Shown: positions 42,520-51,730 of the stretch, one piece after another | Layout of the letters: the number at the start of each line of letters is the position of its first letter | How positions within the stretch are numbered: the first letter of the stretch is position 1 | DNA from: JAICXG01 sp963801255 | GTDB taxonomy: Bacteria; Verrucomicrobiota; Verrucomicrobiia; Chthoniobacterales; UBA10450 | NCBI GenBank assembly: GCA_963801255.1 | Contig: CAWDEC010000008.1 | Location: 1-64,000 of the forward strand | Reading direction: 5' to 3' | DNA: 64,000 nucleotides | Position numbers and translations under genes: made by a program | The notes under the pieces: model-generated | The model's database searches: none | Told to the model about the DNA's origin: nothing | The model's input: the letters and a program-made list of their open reading frames with translations, nothing else

Positions 42520-43482
42520 ATGTTTGCGCTTCAACCTGAACTCAAAATCTTTTCCGGATCGGCCAATCGCGAACTTGCCCAGCGCATTTGTACCGGGATC
42601 GGCGCGCCGCTGGGAAAGGCGATGCTGAGTTCGTTTCCTGACGGTGAGACCTACGTCAGAATCGAGGAGAACATTCGCGGTCGCGATGTTTTCATCGTTC
42701 AGCCGACCTGCCCGCCGACGAACGAACACCTGATGGAGTTGCTTATCATGGTGGACGCTGCGCGCCGCGCGAGCGCGGATCGGATCACGGCCGTCATCCC
42801 GTTTTTTGGCTATGCGCGCCAGGATCGCAAAGACAAACCGCGTGTTCCGATTACGGCCAAGCTCGTCGCCAATCTTCTTTGTGCGGCTGGCGTCAATCGC
42901 GTTCTCACGATGGATCTGCACGCGCAGCAAGTGCAGGGCTTTTTCGATATTCCTGTCGATCACCTTTACTCATTGCCAGTCCTGATTCCGTATCTGCGGC
43001 AGAGGCTGACCCGCCAAACTGTGGTTGTGTCGCCGGATGTCGGCGGATTGAAGATGGCGAGCGCCTATTCGCAGGCCCTTGGAGCGAGCCTGGCAATCGT
43101 GGCCAAGCAGCGCAAGAGCGCGACCGAAACCGAAGCGCTTTACCTGATCGGCGAGGTGGAAGGGCGCGATGTACTTTTAGTTGACGATCTCACTGAGACA
43201 GCCGGCACCCTCACCTCTGCGGCCACGCTACTGAAGCAAAACGGCGCTCTCGACATCTACGCCGGCGTGGCGCACGCGGTTTTGGCGGACGTCGCAATCG
43301 AGCGGTTGCAAAAATCCCAGATTAAGGAATTAATTACGACCAACAGCACGCCGGTTCGCACCGTGGAGGGTTTTACCATCACGGTGCTTTGTGTCTCTGA
43401 GCTGCTCGGGGAAAGTATTAGACGGATTCATAAAGACGAGTCCGTTTCTTCGCTCTTCAAGATCGACGACGGCGCGCGCTAG
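42520..43482 (+). CDS. prs: Ribose-phosphate pyrophosphokinase (PRPP synthetase)
   Basis: The 320-residue enzyme has the family start LKIFSGSANRELAQRI, the flexible-loop FFGYARQDRKDKPRVPITAK, metal-binding MDLHAQQVQGFFDIPVDHL, VVSPDVGGLKMA and the PRPP-loop LLVDDLTETAGTLTSA. It makes phosphoribosyl pyrophosphate from ribose 5-phosphate and ATP in the cytoplasm, feeding purine, pyrimidine, NAD, His and Trp synthesis. It heads a run of co-directional genes prs-rplY-pth-rpsF-ssb with short spacers (14-26 bases or overlaps). Confidence 0.97.
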   Translation: MFALQPELKIFSGSANRELAQRICTGIGAPLGKAMLSSFPDGETYVRIEENIRGRDVFIVQPTCPPTNEHLMELLIMVDAARRASADRITAVIPFFGYARQDRKDKPRVPITAKLVANLLCAAGVNRVLTMDLHAQQVQGFFDIPVDHLYSLPVLIPYLRQRLTRQTVVVSPDVGGLKMASAYSQALGASLAIVAKQRKSATETEALYLIGEVEGRDVLLVDDLTETAGTLTSAATLLKQNGALDIYAGVAHAVLADVAIERLQKSQIKELITTNSTPVRTVEGFTITVLCVSELLGESIRRIHKDESVSSLFKIDDGAR

Positions 43483-43496
43483 CAACTGATTAAGCC

Positions 43497-44192
43497 ATGG
43501 CTAAACAAGTTAAACTCTCGGTTTCCAAACGCACCGGTATAGGCCGGTCCGCGGTTCGCAAGATCAAGGCGCAAGGCGCTGTGCCCGCAGTTATCTACGG
43601 CGGCAAGCAGCAACCGGAACCAGTGCAGGTTTCCAGGCGCGACATTTCACTCGTGCTCAGTCACGCTTCGGGCGAAAACATTCTGGTGGAGCTGGCGATC
43701 GATGGGGAAAGCGGCAGCCGGCTCGCGCTTGTCCAGGAAGTGCAGCATTCCCCCGTGGGCGGCGATATTCTGCATGTCGATTTCCACGCCGTCTCGATGG
43801 ATGAATTGATCGAGGCCGATGTGCCGCTCGAACCGACCGGGACCCCTGAAGGCGTGAAGACTTTCGGCGGCTTGCTGGAACAAAGCCTGCGCTCGCTCGA
43901 GATCGAATGTCTGCCGAAAGACCTGCCAGATGTGATTACAGTAGATGTCTCGCATCTCAATATCGGCGACTCGATTCACGTGAAGGAAATCCCGCTACCC
44001 GAAGGTGTGACAACGCACATCTCGCTTGAGCTAACCGTGTTCTCGGTGGTGGCGCCGACGGTGGAGGAGGAGCCTGTGGCGGCGGAGGGCGAGGCCGCGG
44101 CCGGCCCGGAAGTGATCACGGAGAAGAAGGAAAGCGCGGAAGCAGGTGCGGCTCCAGCGGCGACGGCACCAGCGAAGGAAGCCAAGAAGTAG
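43497..44192 (+). CDS. rplY: 50S ribosomal protein bL25, CTC/TL5 type
   Basis: The 231-residue protein has the bL25 5S-rRNA-binding fold (GIGRSAVRKIKAQGAVPAVIYG, residues about 15-40) and the C-terminal TL5/CTC domain (VLQEVQHSPVGGDILHVDFHAV-type segment, DVPLEPTGTPEGVKTFGGLL, LPKDLPDVITVDVSHLNIGD). An Ala/Glu/Lys-rich tail of about 40 residues follows. It binds 5S rRNA in the large subunit. It follows prs after 14 bases and precedes pth, a standard association. Confidence 0.95.
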   Translation: MAKQVKLSVSKRTGIGRSAVRKIKAQGAVPAVIYGGKQQPEPVQVSRRDISLVLSHASGENILVELAIDGESGSRLALVQEVQHSPVGGDILHVDFHAVSMDELIEADVPLEPTGTPEGVKTFGGLLEQSLRSLEIECLPKDLPDVITVDVSHLNIGDSIHVKEIPLPEGVTTHISLELTVFSVVAPTVEEEPVAAEGEAAAGPEVITEKKESAEAGAAPAATAPAKEAKK

Positions 44193-44218
44193 TGTCCGCG
44201 TCCTGAGCCGGAGCGGAA

Positions 44219-44788
44219 GTGAACGAAATTCGTCTGGTGGCCGGTTTAGGGAATCCTGGACGGGAATACTTGCGCACACGCCACAACATTGGGTTTATGG
44301 TGCTTGATTGGCTCGCAGCGGAGCGGCAACTGCCCTGGGAGTTTTCAGACCGCTGGAATGCTGGATGGGCCAAAAGCGACGTCATCCTGGTGAAGCCTGC
44401 CACATACATGAATCGCAGCGGTGAAGCGGTTGCTGCGCTGGCCAATTTCTACAAGATCGCACCGGAAGAAACTCTCGTCGTGCTCGATGACTTTGCTCTA
44501 CCGCTCGGTCGACTGCGTTTGCGCGAGCGGGGCAGCGGCGGCGGCCATAACGGACTTGAATCAGTCCTCGAACATTTTGGAACGGAGTCGGTGCCCAGGT
44601 TACGCATTGGCATCGGCTCGGCCCCAGTCCAAGGCGCGACCGATTACGTGCTCGGCCGATTTTTTGAAGAAGAGCAGCCAATCCTCGAAGACACGATCCA
44701 GCGCGCTGCCAACGCGGTGAAGTGTGCCATCGACAAAGGCTTGATTGCTGCGATGAATCAGTTCAACCAACAAGCAGAAGAAAAATGA
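44219..44788 (+). CDS. pth: Peptidyl-tRNA hydrolase
   Basis: The 189-residue enzyme begins at GTG 44219 and has the diagnostic LVAGLGNPGREYLRTRHNIGF (with the catalytic His in TRHNIGF), VKPATYMNRSGEAV, VVLDDFALPLGRLRLRERGS and GGHNGLESVLEHFG. It releases peptides from peptidyl-tRNA that drops off ribosomes, recycling tRNA. Its stop codon overlaps the start of rpsF (ATGA), implying translational coupling. Confidence 0.96.
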   Translation: MNEIRLVAGLGNPGREYLRTRHNIGFMVLDWLAAERQLPWEFSDRWNAGWAKSDVILVKPATYMNRSGEAVAALANFYKIAPEETLVVLDDFALPLGRLRLRERGSGGGHNGLESVLEHFGTESVPRLRIGIGSAPVQGATDYVLGRFFEEEQPILEDTIQRAANAVKCAIDKGLIAAMNQFNQQAEEK

Positions 44789-45111
44789 TAAATCGTTATG
44801 AAGCGCTCCTCGTCCTCAATACACAGGGCAAGGACGACAACCTAAAAGATATCGTCGACCGCCTGGAATCCGAATTTCAAAAGGAAGGCGCCCAAATCGA
44901 GCAGGTCCAAAAGATGGAGAAGCGGCAGTTTTCTTACGTCGCGGGGAAACTCGACGCCGGCTATTACGTCAACTTTATCTTCCACGCCGACTCGCAGCTG
45001 ATCACCAAGCTGCGCTCGAAATTCAAGCTCGATCCGGAAGTTTATCGTCAGTATTACCAGAAGCTGCGCGAGAAAAAAGAATCGCAAAAGAAAGTCGCCG
45101 TCGCGGAGTAA
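44785..45111 (+). CDS. rpsF: 30S ribosomal protein bS6
   Basis: The 108-residue protein matches bS6: RYEALLVLNTQGKDDNLKDI at the start, EKRQFSYVAGKLDAGYYVNF and SKFKLDPEVYRQYYQKL. It binds the platform of the small subunit with bS18. The start overlaps the pth stop, and ssb follows after 18 bases, as in many bacteria; the usual rpsR and rplI are not next to it here. Confidence 0.95.
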   Translation: MINRYEALLVLNTQGKDDNLKDIVDRLESEFQKEGAQIEQVQKMEKRQFSYVAGKLDAGYYVNFIFHADSQLITKLRSKFKLDPEVYRQYYQKLREKKESQKKVAVAE

Positions 45112-45129
45112 GATCGGTAGAACCCGCCT

Positions 45130-45594
45130 ATGGCCAATTTCAATAAAGTGATGCTGATGGGAAACCTGACCCGGGATCCCGAAATTCGCTACACCCCCAA
45201 GGGCACTGCGGTGGCCGAGATTGGGTTGGCGATTAACCGATATTTTTCCGGGGAGAACGGCGAGAAACGCGAAGAGACAACGTTTGTCGATGTGACTCTA
45301 TGGGGCCGCACGGCTGAGATCGCTGGGGAATATCTAAAAAAGGGACGCCCGGTTTTTATCGAAGGCCGGCTTCAGTTGGATAGTTGGGAAGACAAGCAGT
45401 CGGGCCAAAAACGCAGCAAGCTACGCGTAGTGGGTGAGGGCATGCAGCTCATCGGCTCGCGCGGAGGCGCTGGCGGTGCCGAAGAGTCCGACGAAGGACC
45501 GCGCGCTCGCACGGGAAGCGGTGGTGCGCGTTCGTCTGCACCGCCCAAGAATGCACCGCCGTCCGAGCCAGACGACGACGAGATTCCGTTCTAA
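45130..45594 (+). CDS. ssb: Single-stranded DNA-binding protein
   Basis: The 154-residue protein has an N-terminal OB fold (FNKVMLMGNLTRDPEIRYTP, FVDVTLWGRTAEIAGEYLKKG, VFIEGRLQLDSWEDKQSGQK) and a Gly/Arg/Pro-rich linker. It ends DDDEIPF, the acidic tip that recruits repair and replication partners. It coats single-stranded DNA as a tetramer. It is placed after rpsF and before dprA; SSB and DprA both act on incoming single-stranded DNA during transformation. Confidence 0.96.
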   Translation: MANFNKVMLMGNLTRDPEIRYTPKGTAVAEIGLAINRYFSGENGEKREETTFVDVTLWGRTAEIAGEYLKKGRPVFIEGRLQLDSWEDKQSGQKRSKLRVVGEGMQLIGSRGGAGGAEESDEGPRARTGSGGARSSAPPKNAPPSEPDDDEIPF

Positions 45595-45678
45595 CTGTCA
45601 CCTGCTGCACGCAGGAATGTTCCCCTCGCATTTGTTGGCTTTTATCCCAGAACACGTCCCACGCCGGTAGTCCAACCG

Positions 45679-46779
45679 ATGAACAGCACCGAAGCCTGCA
45701 TCGCGCTCAACATGGTGGCGAAGATGGGGCCGGTGCGGTTACGCAAGCTGCTCGAGGTTTTTGAAACGCCCGAGCGAATTCTTTCTGCGAAGCGTGATCA
45801 ATTGCGAGCGGTGGATGGAATCGGTCATGACGTCGCCGAGGAAATCGCAAATTGGGAAAGCAGGATCGATCTCGCCGCAGAGCTGCAACGCATACGCGAC
45901 TTCGGCGCAGAAGCGATCACCGCGGACTCACCGCTTTATCCGCGGCAACTGCGCGAGATCCATTCGCCGCCGATCGTTCTTTATGTCTGGGGCGAATTGA
46001 GCGAGCGCGATCAACACGCCATCGGTGTCATCGGCTCGCGGCGCACGAGCCACTACGGATCGGAATGTGCGAAGAAGCTTTCGTATCAGCTCGCTTATGC
46101 TGGTCTGACGGTAATCAGCGGACTGGCGCGTGGAATTGATACCGCCGCGCATCAGGGCGCGCTCGCCGCGAAAGGTCGCACCATTGCCGTAATTGGTGCC
46201 GGCCTAATGAAGCTTTATCCTCCAGAGAACGCCGTGCTCGCCGAAAAAATTCGCAGCGGAAACGGAGCTGTCGTGTCCGAGTTCTCAATGGAGGTCGAAC
46301 CCGACCGCCAAACCTTCCCGATGCGCAATCGCATTATTAGCGGCTGGAGCCACGGCATTCTCGTCGTCGAAGCCGGCCTGAACAGCGGCGCACTCATCAC
46401 CGCTTCGCAAGCGGTTGAGCAGGGCCGTTCGGTTTACGCGGTTCCTGGTCACATCAACATGCCGACCGCGCACGGTTCCAACCGCCTGATTCAGCAGGGA
46501 GCCAAACTGGTCATGGACGCCAGCGACATTCTCGACGACCTGCAAATTCTTCTCCCGGAAAAGCAGAAGTTCGCAGAAATGCCTGCCAGGCCGCTGCCGG
46601 AGTTGAGCAACGAGGAGCGCGAAGTGTATGACTCCATTCGCGCTACGGAAACGCCAATCGACGACATTACTAGGGCGAGTGGGCTGCCGACCGGAACTGT
46701 CTCATCCACTCTGCTCCGGCTCGAACTGAAGCACCTCGTGAAGCAATTGCCGGGCAAACATTTCGTAAAGCTTTCGTAG
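45679..46779 (+). CDS. dprA: DNA-processing protein DprA
   Basis: The 366-residue protein has an N-terminal helix-hairpin-helix region (LRKLLEVFETPERILSAKRD), the Rossmann-like DprA core (VIGSRRTSHYGSECAKKL, VISGLARGIDTAAHQGALAA, FPMRNRIISGWSHGILVVEA, SGALITASQAVEQGRSVYAV) and a C-terminal winged helix (PIDDITRASGLPTGTVSSTL). It loads RecA onto single-stranded DNA taken up in natural transformation. Its presence is one reason to consider the repeated 9-mer in this window as a possible uptake signal, though DprA also occurs in non-competent species. Confidence 0.95.
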   Translation: MNSTEACIALNMVAKMGPVRLRKLLEVFETPERILSAKRDQLRAVDGIGHDVAEEIANWESRIDLAAELQRIRDFGAEAITADSPLYPRQLREIHSPPIVLYVWGELSERDQHAIGVIGSRRTSHYGSECAKKLSYQLAYAGLTVISGLARGIDTAAHQGALAAKGRTIAVIGAGLMKLYPPENAVLAEKIRSGNGAVVSEFSMEVEPDRQTFPMRNRIISGWSHGILVVEAGLNSGALITASQAVEQGRSVYAVPGHINMPTAHGSNRLIQQGAKLVMDASDILDDLQILLPEKQKFAEMPARPLPELSNEEREVYDSIRATETPIDDITRASGLPTGTVSSTLLRLELKHLVKQLPGKHFVKLS

Positions 46780-46863
46780 TCAGGCGTAGTCCTTCCCTTC
46801 ATGTCACGCTTTCTGCTCCTGTTACTTGCAAACCATGTTAACGAGGTCTAGTTGGCTGCCTTC

Positions 46864-49665
46864 ATGCCCAAAACCCTGATCATCGCCGAGAAACCCAGCG
46901 TCGCGCAGGATCTGGCTCGCGCTCTCGGCAAGGTTCCGAAAAAGGGCGACCACTTCGAGAACGACGAATACGTCATCGCCGCCGCAGTCGGCCATGTCGT
47001 CGAGTTGGAGATGCCCGAGGACATCGACAAGAAGAAGTACGGTTTCTGGCGTCTGGAAACGCTCCCGATCATTCCGAAGAAATTTGGACTGAAGCCGAGC
47101 GCTGATTCAAAGGACCGCTACAACCTCCTGAAGAAACTGCTCCACCGGAAAGACATCGACACGGTGGTGAACGCCTGCGACGCCGGCCGCGAAGGAGAGT
47201 TGATCTTCCAAAATCTCTACGACCTCTCGAAATCCAAGCTGCCGGTAAAACGAGCCTGGATGCAAACCATGACCGACGACGGGATCCGAGAAGCTTTTCG
47301 GACCTTGCGCGACGGCGCTCAGATGGCCGGGCTGGCGGATGCCGCGCGTTCGCGCAGCGAGAGCGATTGGCTCATCGGAATTAACGCGACGCGTGCCGTC
47401 ACCAAGCGCATGTATGGCTCGCGCGGCGGCAACGTCGCGAGTGTTGGTCGCGTGCAAACCCCGACGTTGAGCATTGTCTTCAACCGCGAACTGGAGATTC
47501 GAAACTTCCGATCCCGCGATTACTGGCGTGTGACAGCGCAGTTCGAGATCGCAAAAGGAGTTTACGAGGGCGTTTATCAGCGCCCCGATTTCCGAAGGAA
47601 CGACAGCGAAGATCAGGATCGGATCGACCGCATCTGGGACAAAGCCACGGCGGAAGCCGTTGTGGCCGCCTGCCATGGCCAGCCCATGGCGGACGTCTCC
47701 GAGGAAAAGAAATCCTCCACGCAGGCTTCGCCTCGCCTTTACGACCTGACGACTCTGCAGCGGGAAGTGAACAATCGTTTCGGCCTTACCGCGCGTCGCA
47801 CCCTCCAGATCGCCCAGGCGCTTTACGAGAGGCACAAGGTGATCACTTATCCGCGCACGGATTCGCGCGCGTTGCCGGAGGATTACGTCACGACCTGCCA
47901 ACAAACGTTAGGCAAGTTAGGCGGCGATCTCGGCCGGCATGGTCAAACGGCGCTGACAAACGGTTGGGTTCGGCCTAACAAACGCATCTTCAATAACGCC
48001 CAGGTTTCCGATCACTTCGCCATCATTCCGAATGGCTCCGAGGCGAAGCATCTCGACGAGATGGAAAGCAAAGTCTACGACATGATCGCCCGCCGGTTTG
48101 TCGCGACTTTTTTCCCGGCCGCCGAGTTCGACGTCACGACGCGGATCAGCAAGGTCGCGCAAAAGCACGAATTCAAAACCGAAGGCAAAGTCCTTACCTC
48201 GGCGGGTTGGCTGGCGGTTTATGGACGGACGACCGTTGATGAAACGACCGACTCGAAAGCTTTGCCTGCTCTAACGAGTGAAGATAGCCACCAGGCGAAG
48301 ACACTCTCCGCCGAGCTGCATTCGGAAGTCACGAAACCGCCGCCGCGTTACACGGAAGCGACACTTCTTTCCGCCATGGAGCGCGCGGGCAAACTGGTCG
48401 ACGACGAAGAGCTCGCCGAAGCGATGAAAGAGCGAGGCCTCGGCACCCCGGCCACGCGGGCCGATATCATCGACGAACTGATCAACAAGAAATATCTCGA
48501 GCGTCAGCAGCGCGAATTGGTTCCGACCACGAAAACCGAGTCGCTGCTCGCCTTTCTCTCCGCCATCCAGGCCGATGCCGTGACCAAGCCCGACATGACG
48601 GGCGAATGGGAGTTCAAGCTGCGCGAAATGGAGCACGGAAAATTTTCGCGTGGCGAGTTCATGCAGGAGATCGAAGCGGCCACCAGACGACTAGTTGAGC
48701 GCACAAAAAACTTCGAAGAAGACGCGCTCGCGCAAGAGACCGACATCCTTTCCCCGACCGACCAGAAGCCGATGATCGAGACCTTGCGCACCTACAAGTC
48801 TCAGGACGGGGCGCTCGTCATTTACAAGGTGATGAGCGGTCGCAAAATGGAAGAGAGCGAAGTGCGCGAGCTGGCGAGCAAGGGCGAGATCGGTCCGCTC
48901 GACGGCTTTATTTCCGCCAAGACCGGCAACCGTTTTCCGTCGAAAGTGAAGATCGTCGACGACGAGAAAAATCCGGGTCGGAAAAAAGCGGAGTTGGATT
49001 TTGGAACCAAGGTGGACGTTGGCGCGCTGGTGCCCTTTTGGACAGATTCGGCAACTGGCGCAGAACTCTGTGAAGCGCCGACGAATTATGTCCTGCGCGA
49101 ACGCGAGGGCGAGGGCTGGAAAGAAACCTTCAAGGTCGGGCGGATGATGTGTCAAAAGACAATCACGCGCGAACAGGCAATCCAACTGGTCACCCAGGGC
49201 AAAACGGAGCTGATCGAAAAGTTTACCTCCAAGAAAGGCCGGCCTTTCGATGCTTTCCTCGTTAGGCAAGCCGGCCGCATCACCTGGGAATTTCCGCCGC
49301 GCAAACCCCGCGAAGGCGCGGCCAAGAACGGAAAACATGCGCCACGCAAAGCGAAGCCGCCGGTTGACCTGACAAAGGCGCTCAAACTGAGTGAGAGCAA
49401 ATTGCACCATGGCGATCTCTATCAAACGGAAGATTCCTTTGTGGTAGCGAAGCCGGAGCCCAACGGGTCGCCACGCGTGGTGTTTCAATTGAAGCGCAAT
49501 CTCTGCGGCAAAGAGATTTCGGCTGAGGACGCCGAGCGCTTGGTGGAAACAGGCAAGACCGGCCTGATCGAGGGTTTCGTCTCCAAACGCGGCTCGAACT
49601 TCAGCGCCTATCTCACATTGTCGAAAGACAAGAAGAAAGCCGAGTTCGAGTTCCCGCCGCGTTAG
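46864..49665 (+). CDS. topB: DNA topoisomerase III-like type IA topoisomerase with C-terminal repeats
   Basis: From ATG 46864 the 933-residue enzyme has the TopB-type Toprim start KTLIIAEKPSVAQDLARAL, NACDAGREGELIFQ, SVGRVQTPTLSIV and the catalytic tyrosine in VITYPRTDSRALPEDY. About 300 C-terminal residues contain three repeats of the Toprim_Crpt type (LDGFISAKTGNRF; LIEKFTSKKGRPF; LIEGFVSKRGSNF) instead of zinc fingers. It relaxes and decatenates DNA through single-strand passage. A TTG at 46852 is less likely as start. TCGTTAGGC motifs lie inside the gene and immediately after its stop. Confidence 0.93.
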   Translation: MPKTLIIAEKPSVAQDLARALGKVPKKGDHFENDEYVIAAAVGHVVELEMPEDIDKKKYGFWRLETLPIIPKKFGLKPSADSKDRYNLLKKLLHRKDIDTVVNACDAGREGELIFQNLYDLSKSKLPVKRAWMQTMTDDGIREAFRTLRDGAQMAGLADAARSRSESDWLIGINATRAVTKRMYGSRGGNVASVGRVQTPTLSIVFNRELEIRNFRSRDYWRVTAQFEIAKGVYEGVYQRPDFRRNDSEDQDRIDRIWDKATAEAVVAACHGQPMADVSEEKKSSTQASPRLYDLTTLQREVNNRFGLTARRTLQIAQALYERHKVITYPRTDSRALPEDYVTTCQQTLGKLGGDLGRHGQTALTNGWVRPNKRIFNNAQVSDHFAIIPNGSEAKHLDEMESKVYDMIARRFVATFFPAAEFDVTTRISKVAQKHEFKTEGKVLTSAGWLAVYGRTTVDETTDSKALPALTSEDSHQAKTLSAELHSEVTKPPPRYTEATLLSAMERAGKLVDDEELAEAMKERGLGTPATRADIIDELINKKYLERQQRELVPTTKTESLLAFLSAIQADAVTKPDMTGEWEFKLREMEHGKFSRGEFMQEIEAATRRLVERTKNFEEDALAQETDILSPTDQKPMIETLRTYKSQDGALVIYKVMSGRKMEESEVRELASKGEIGPLDGFISAKTGNRFPSKVKIVDDEKNPGRKKAELDFGTKVDVGALVPFWTDSATGAELCEAPTNYVLREREGEGWKETFKVGRMMCQKTITREQAIQLVTQGKTELIEKFTSKKGRPFDAFLVRQAGRITWEFPPRKPREGAAKNGKHAPRKAKPPVDLTKALKLSESKLHHGDLYQTEDSFVVAKPEPNGSPRVVFQLKRNLCGKEISAEDAERLVETGKTGLIEGFVSKRGSNFSAYLTLSKDKKKAEFEFPPR

Positions 49666-49708
49666 CCTAACGAGTGTAGGTTCGAACAGGGACCCTTGGT
49701 CCTGATCT

Positions 49709-50467
49709 TTAGCCCGAAGGATACCAGGCGTTCTCTCGCCAGAATGCTTTCAGCTCGGCGTTGTCACCACGGAAAATGTTGCGTTCGGCTTTGGGAATGT
49801 TAGCGACCGATTTCGGATACATGCTTCGCGGCCGCAAATCGCATATTCCATCGCCACAGTACTGCCACAGATGCCAGCCGCTCCAGGGTGCGGTATTCCG
49901 CGGTTCCTTATGATAGTTAGCGATCCAGAGCCAGCAGCGCGAAAGTATTTTGCGATGCGCTGCAGTGGCGCCGTTGAGCATCTGCCGCAGCCGGTATTCA
50001 CTGCCGTAAAGGCCAGGATATTTGCCAGTACGCTCCTTGATCCGCTCCACGAACGCGACCGCCTGGGCCACACTCATTGAGCCTCCTGGGTAATGACCGT
50101 TTTTTTCGAAATCCAGAACGAGCAACACACCCGAGCGCGGTTTCGCCGGATCTTCCAGGCGCGATGGCAGCTGCGCATCCGTGACAGCATCCAGGAAATG
50201 ATCGGCCTGTCCGACGGGGCTGGTCCCGTCGCCAAAGTGATAAGCTCCCCATAGCAGGCCCGCTTCGAATGCCGCCCGCTGACGTTCGGCGTATCTCGAG
50301 TCGCGTTGCAGACGTGGGAAAGTCGCTTCGTGAATGACACCGGCGACGCCTTCCTTCTTCATCCCGGCAAAATCCGGACGCATCAAATCGTAATGCGACA
50401 TATTCACCACGCTGTTTGCCCCAAGCGCGCAGGCCGGCAGTAGGAGAAAAGCCAGTAGGATGCGCAT
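49709..50467 (-). CDS. Secreted GH25 lysozyme-like muramidase
   Basis: From the ATG at 50467 the 252-residue protein begins with a signal peptide (MRILLAFLLLPACALGA), followed by a GH25 barrel: NMSHYDLMRPDFAGMKKEGV, IHEATFPRL, GAYHFGDG, the catalytic DxE in LLVLDFEKNG, GKYPGLYGSEYRLRQML, WIANYHKEP and WHLWQYCGDG. GH25 enzymes cut peptidoglycan between MurNAc and GlcNAc. A longer frame upstream to 50689 has no signal-like or family sequence. Likely exported for wall turnover or antagonism. Confidence 0.85.
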   Translation of the reverse strand: MRILLAFLLLPACALGANSVVNMSHYDLMRPDFAGMKKEGVAGVIHEATFPRLQRDSRYAERQRAAFEAGLLWGAYHFGDGTSPVGQADHFLDAVTDAQLPSRLEDPAKPRSGVLLVLDFEKNGHYPGGSMSVAQAVAFVERIKERTGKYPGLYGSEYRLRQMLNGATAAHRKILSRCWLWIANYHKEPRNTAPWSGWHLWQYCGDGICDLRPRSMYPKSVANIPKAERNIFRGDNAELKAFWRENAWYPSG

Positions 50468-50737
50468 GGTCAGAGTCTTTCCCTTCGTTAACGGCATTTC
50501 CAAAACCCCGTTTGAACCGTCGGCATCCAGTTCGCCTGGGCGCGAGCGGCTGCCGGTGAGGTGCATCCGTACATCATTCAGCGAGAAAGCCTGGATCACG
50601 CTATAAACAACCGCACTGCGCAGCCATAGGACCTTAGTCCCACGCCTCGGCTGATCCATCGCAAGTAATAACTCATAACTGAGCGGCATTCTCCGCCGCC
50701 CGCTGTTGGTCGCGTGCGTGTACGGTTCCTTGCATCG

Positions 50738-51091
50738 CTATAAAGATCGTGCGGGCGGAATGCCACCGTGTCGCTGCGTAGGAAAGTCTTGAAACTGCCC
50801 TGGAGGCTGAGGATTTGAATTCCACGTGATGACCGGCATCGTGAAGTTCTGAATCTTTAGCGCGTCAGGCCCGCCCATCAGATTCAGGAATTTGGTTCCT
50901 GCGTATGTCTTGACCAAGATGGCGAACTTCTTCGCTGGCAGCGTCACCGCGCCATCGGAGAGCACAAGTGCTTCGATGCCGGCGACATCTTCTTTAAACT
51001 CTACAAAGACTCGTCCAGCGCACGCCGACAGGACGACTTTGTCGGTGGCGCGGGGGCGAGAAACCCCAGCCGCTTTGATAAGCGATCTCAA
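50738..51091 (-). CDS. Small protein resembling a single beta-clamp (DnaN) domain
   Basis: The 117-residue protein reads RVFVEFKEDVAGIEALVLSD, GAVTLPAKKFAILVKTYAGT, LKIQNFTMPVITWN and QFQDFP. The order and spacing match domain 1 of DNA polymerase III beta (as in GATTVPARKFFDICRGL ... DFP), but there is only one domain instead of three. I infer a clamp-like fold; whether it forms a ring or binds polymerase is unknown. It is divergent from nrdR, sharing a 129-base intergenic region. The start is uncertain. Confidence 0.6.
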   Translation of the reverse strand: MRSLIKAAGVSRPRATDKVVLSACAGRVFVEFKEDVAGIEALVLSDGAVTLPAKKFAILVKTYAGTKFLNLMGGPDALKIQNFTMPVITWNSNPQPPGQFQDFPTQRHGGIPPARSL

Positions 51092-51220
51092 ATGGAATTG
51101 CCGGTCTCAAGTCGATTGAACGAGATCGAGTGCGCAAAAATTTTAAGCAATGGGAGCAGAAATGTCTTGCACTCGCTCTTGCTACCATTTGTAGTGCAGA
51201 GGGTTCTCTGCAACCACACC

Positions 51221-51730
51221 ATGCGCTGTCCGAAGTGCGGCAATCGCGATGATAAAGTGATCGATTCGAGACAATCGCGCGATAGTTCCAGCATCCGACG
51301 CCGGCGCGTTTGCCTCGCGTGTTCGTTCCGTTTTACCACTTATGAAGAGATCGAGCGCAGTGATCTGCGTGTCATCAAACGCGATCGGCGTCACGAAATT
51401 TTCGACCGGCGCAAGCTGGCTAACAGCGTCGCGAAAGCCTGCGAAAAGCGATCGATCGGTCTCATGACTCTTGAGCAAATGGTGGACGATATCGTGCACG
51501 AAATCGAAACCGGCGGGCGCGAAACGACTTCATCCGCGATCGGCGCGAAGGTGCTGGAGAAATTGCGTGAGCTCGATGAGGTGGCTTATCTCCGCTACGC
51601 TTCGGTCCATCGTCATTTCGACGATGTCGAACAATTTGTCGACGAGATCCAGGCGCTCGGTCGTCGCATTCGACGCAACGCGCAGCAGCCCGAGTTGTTT
51701 GCCGAACCAACGAAAAATGGTCGCGTTTAA
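51221..51730 (+). CDS. nrdR: Transcriptional repressor NrdR
   Basis: The 169-residue protein starts MRCPKCGNRDDKVIDSRQSR, the NrdR zinc ribbon (CPxCG ... CLACSFRF), and continues with the ATP-cone (VIKRDRRHEIFDRRKLANSV, ELDEVAYLRYASVHRHFDDV). NrdR senses ATP/dATP and represses ribonucleotide reductase genes via NrdR boxes. The start at ATG 51221 is fixed by the zinc ribbon. It overlaps the following gene by 14 bases. No nrd genes are in the window. Confidence 0.96.
   Translation: MRCPKCGNRDDKVIDSRQSRDSSSIRRRRVCLACSFRFTTYEEIERSDLRVIKRDRRHEIFDRRKLANSVAKACEKRSIGLMTLEQMVDDIVHEIETGGRETTSSAIGAKVLEKLRELDEVAYLRYASVHRHFDDVEQFVDEIQALGRRIRRNAQQPELFAEPTKNGRV

Noticed and set aside
46852..46863. TTG start for topB giving four extra residues
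   Set aside because: The ATG at 46864 gives the family start MPKTLIIAEKPS; the extra residues have no support.
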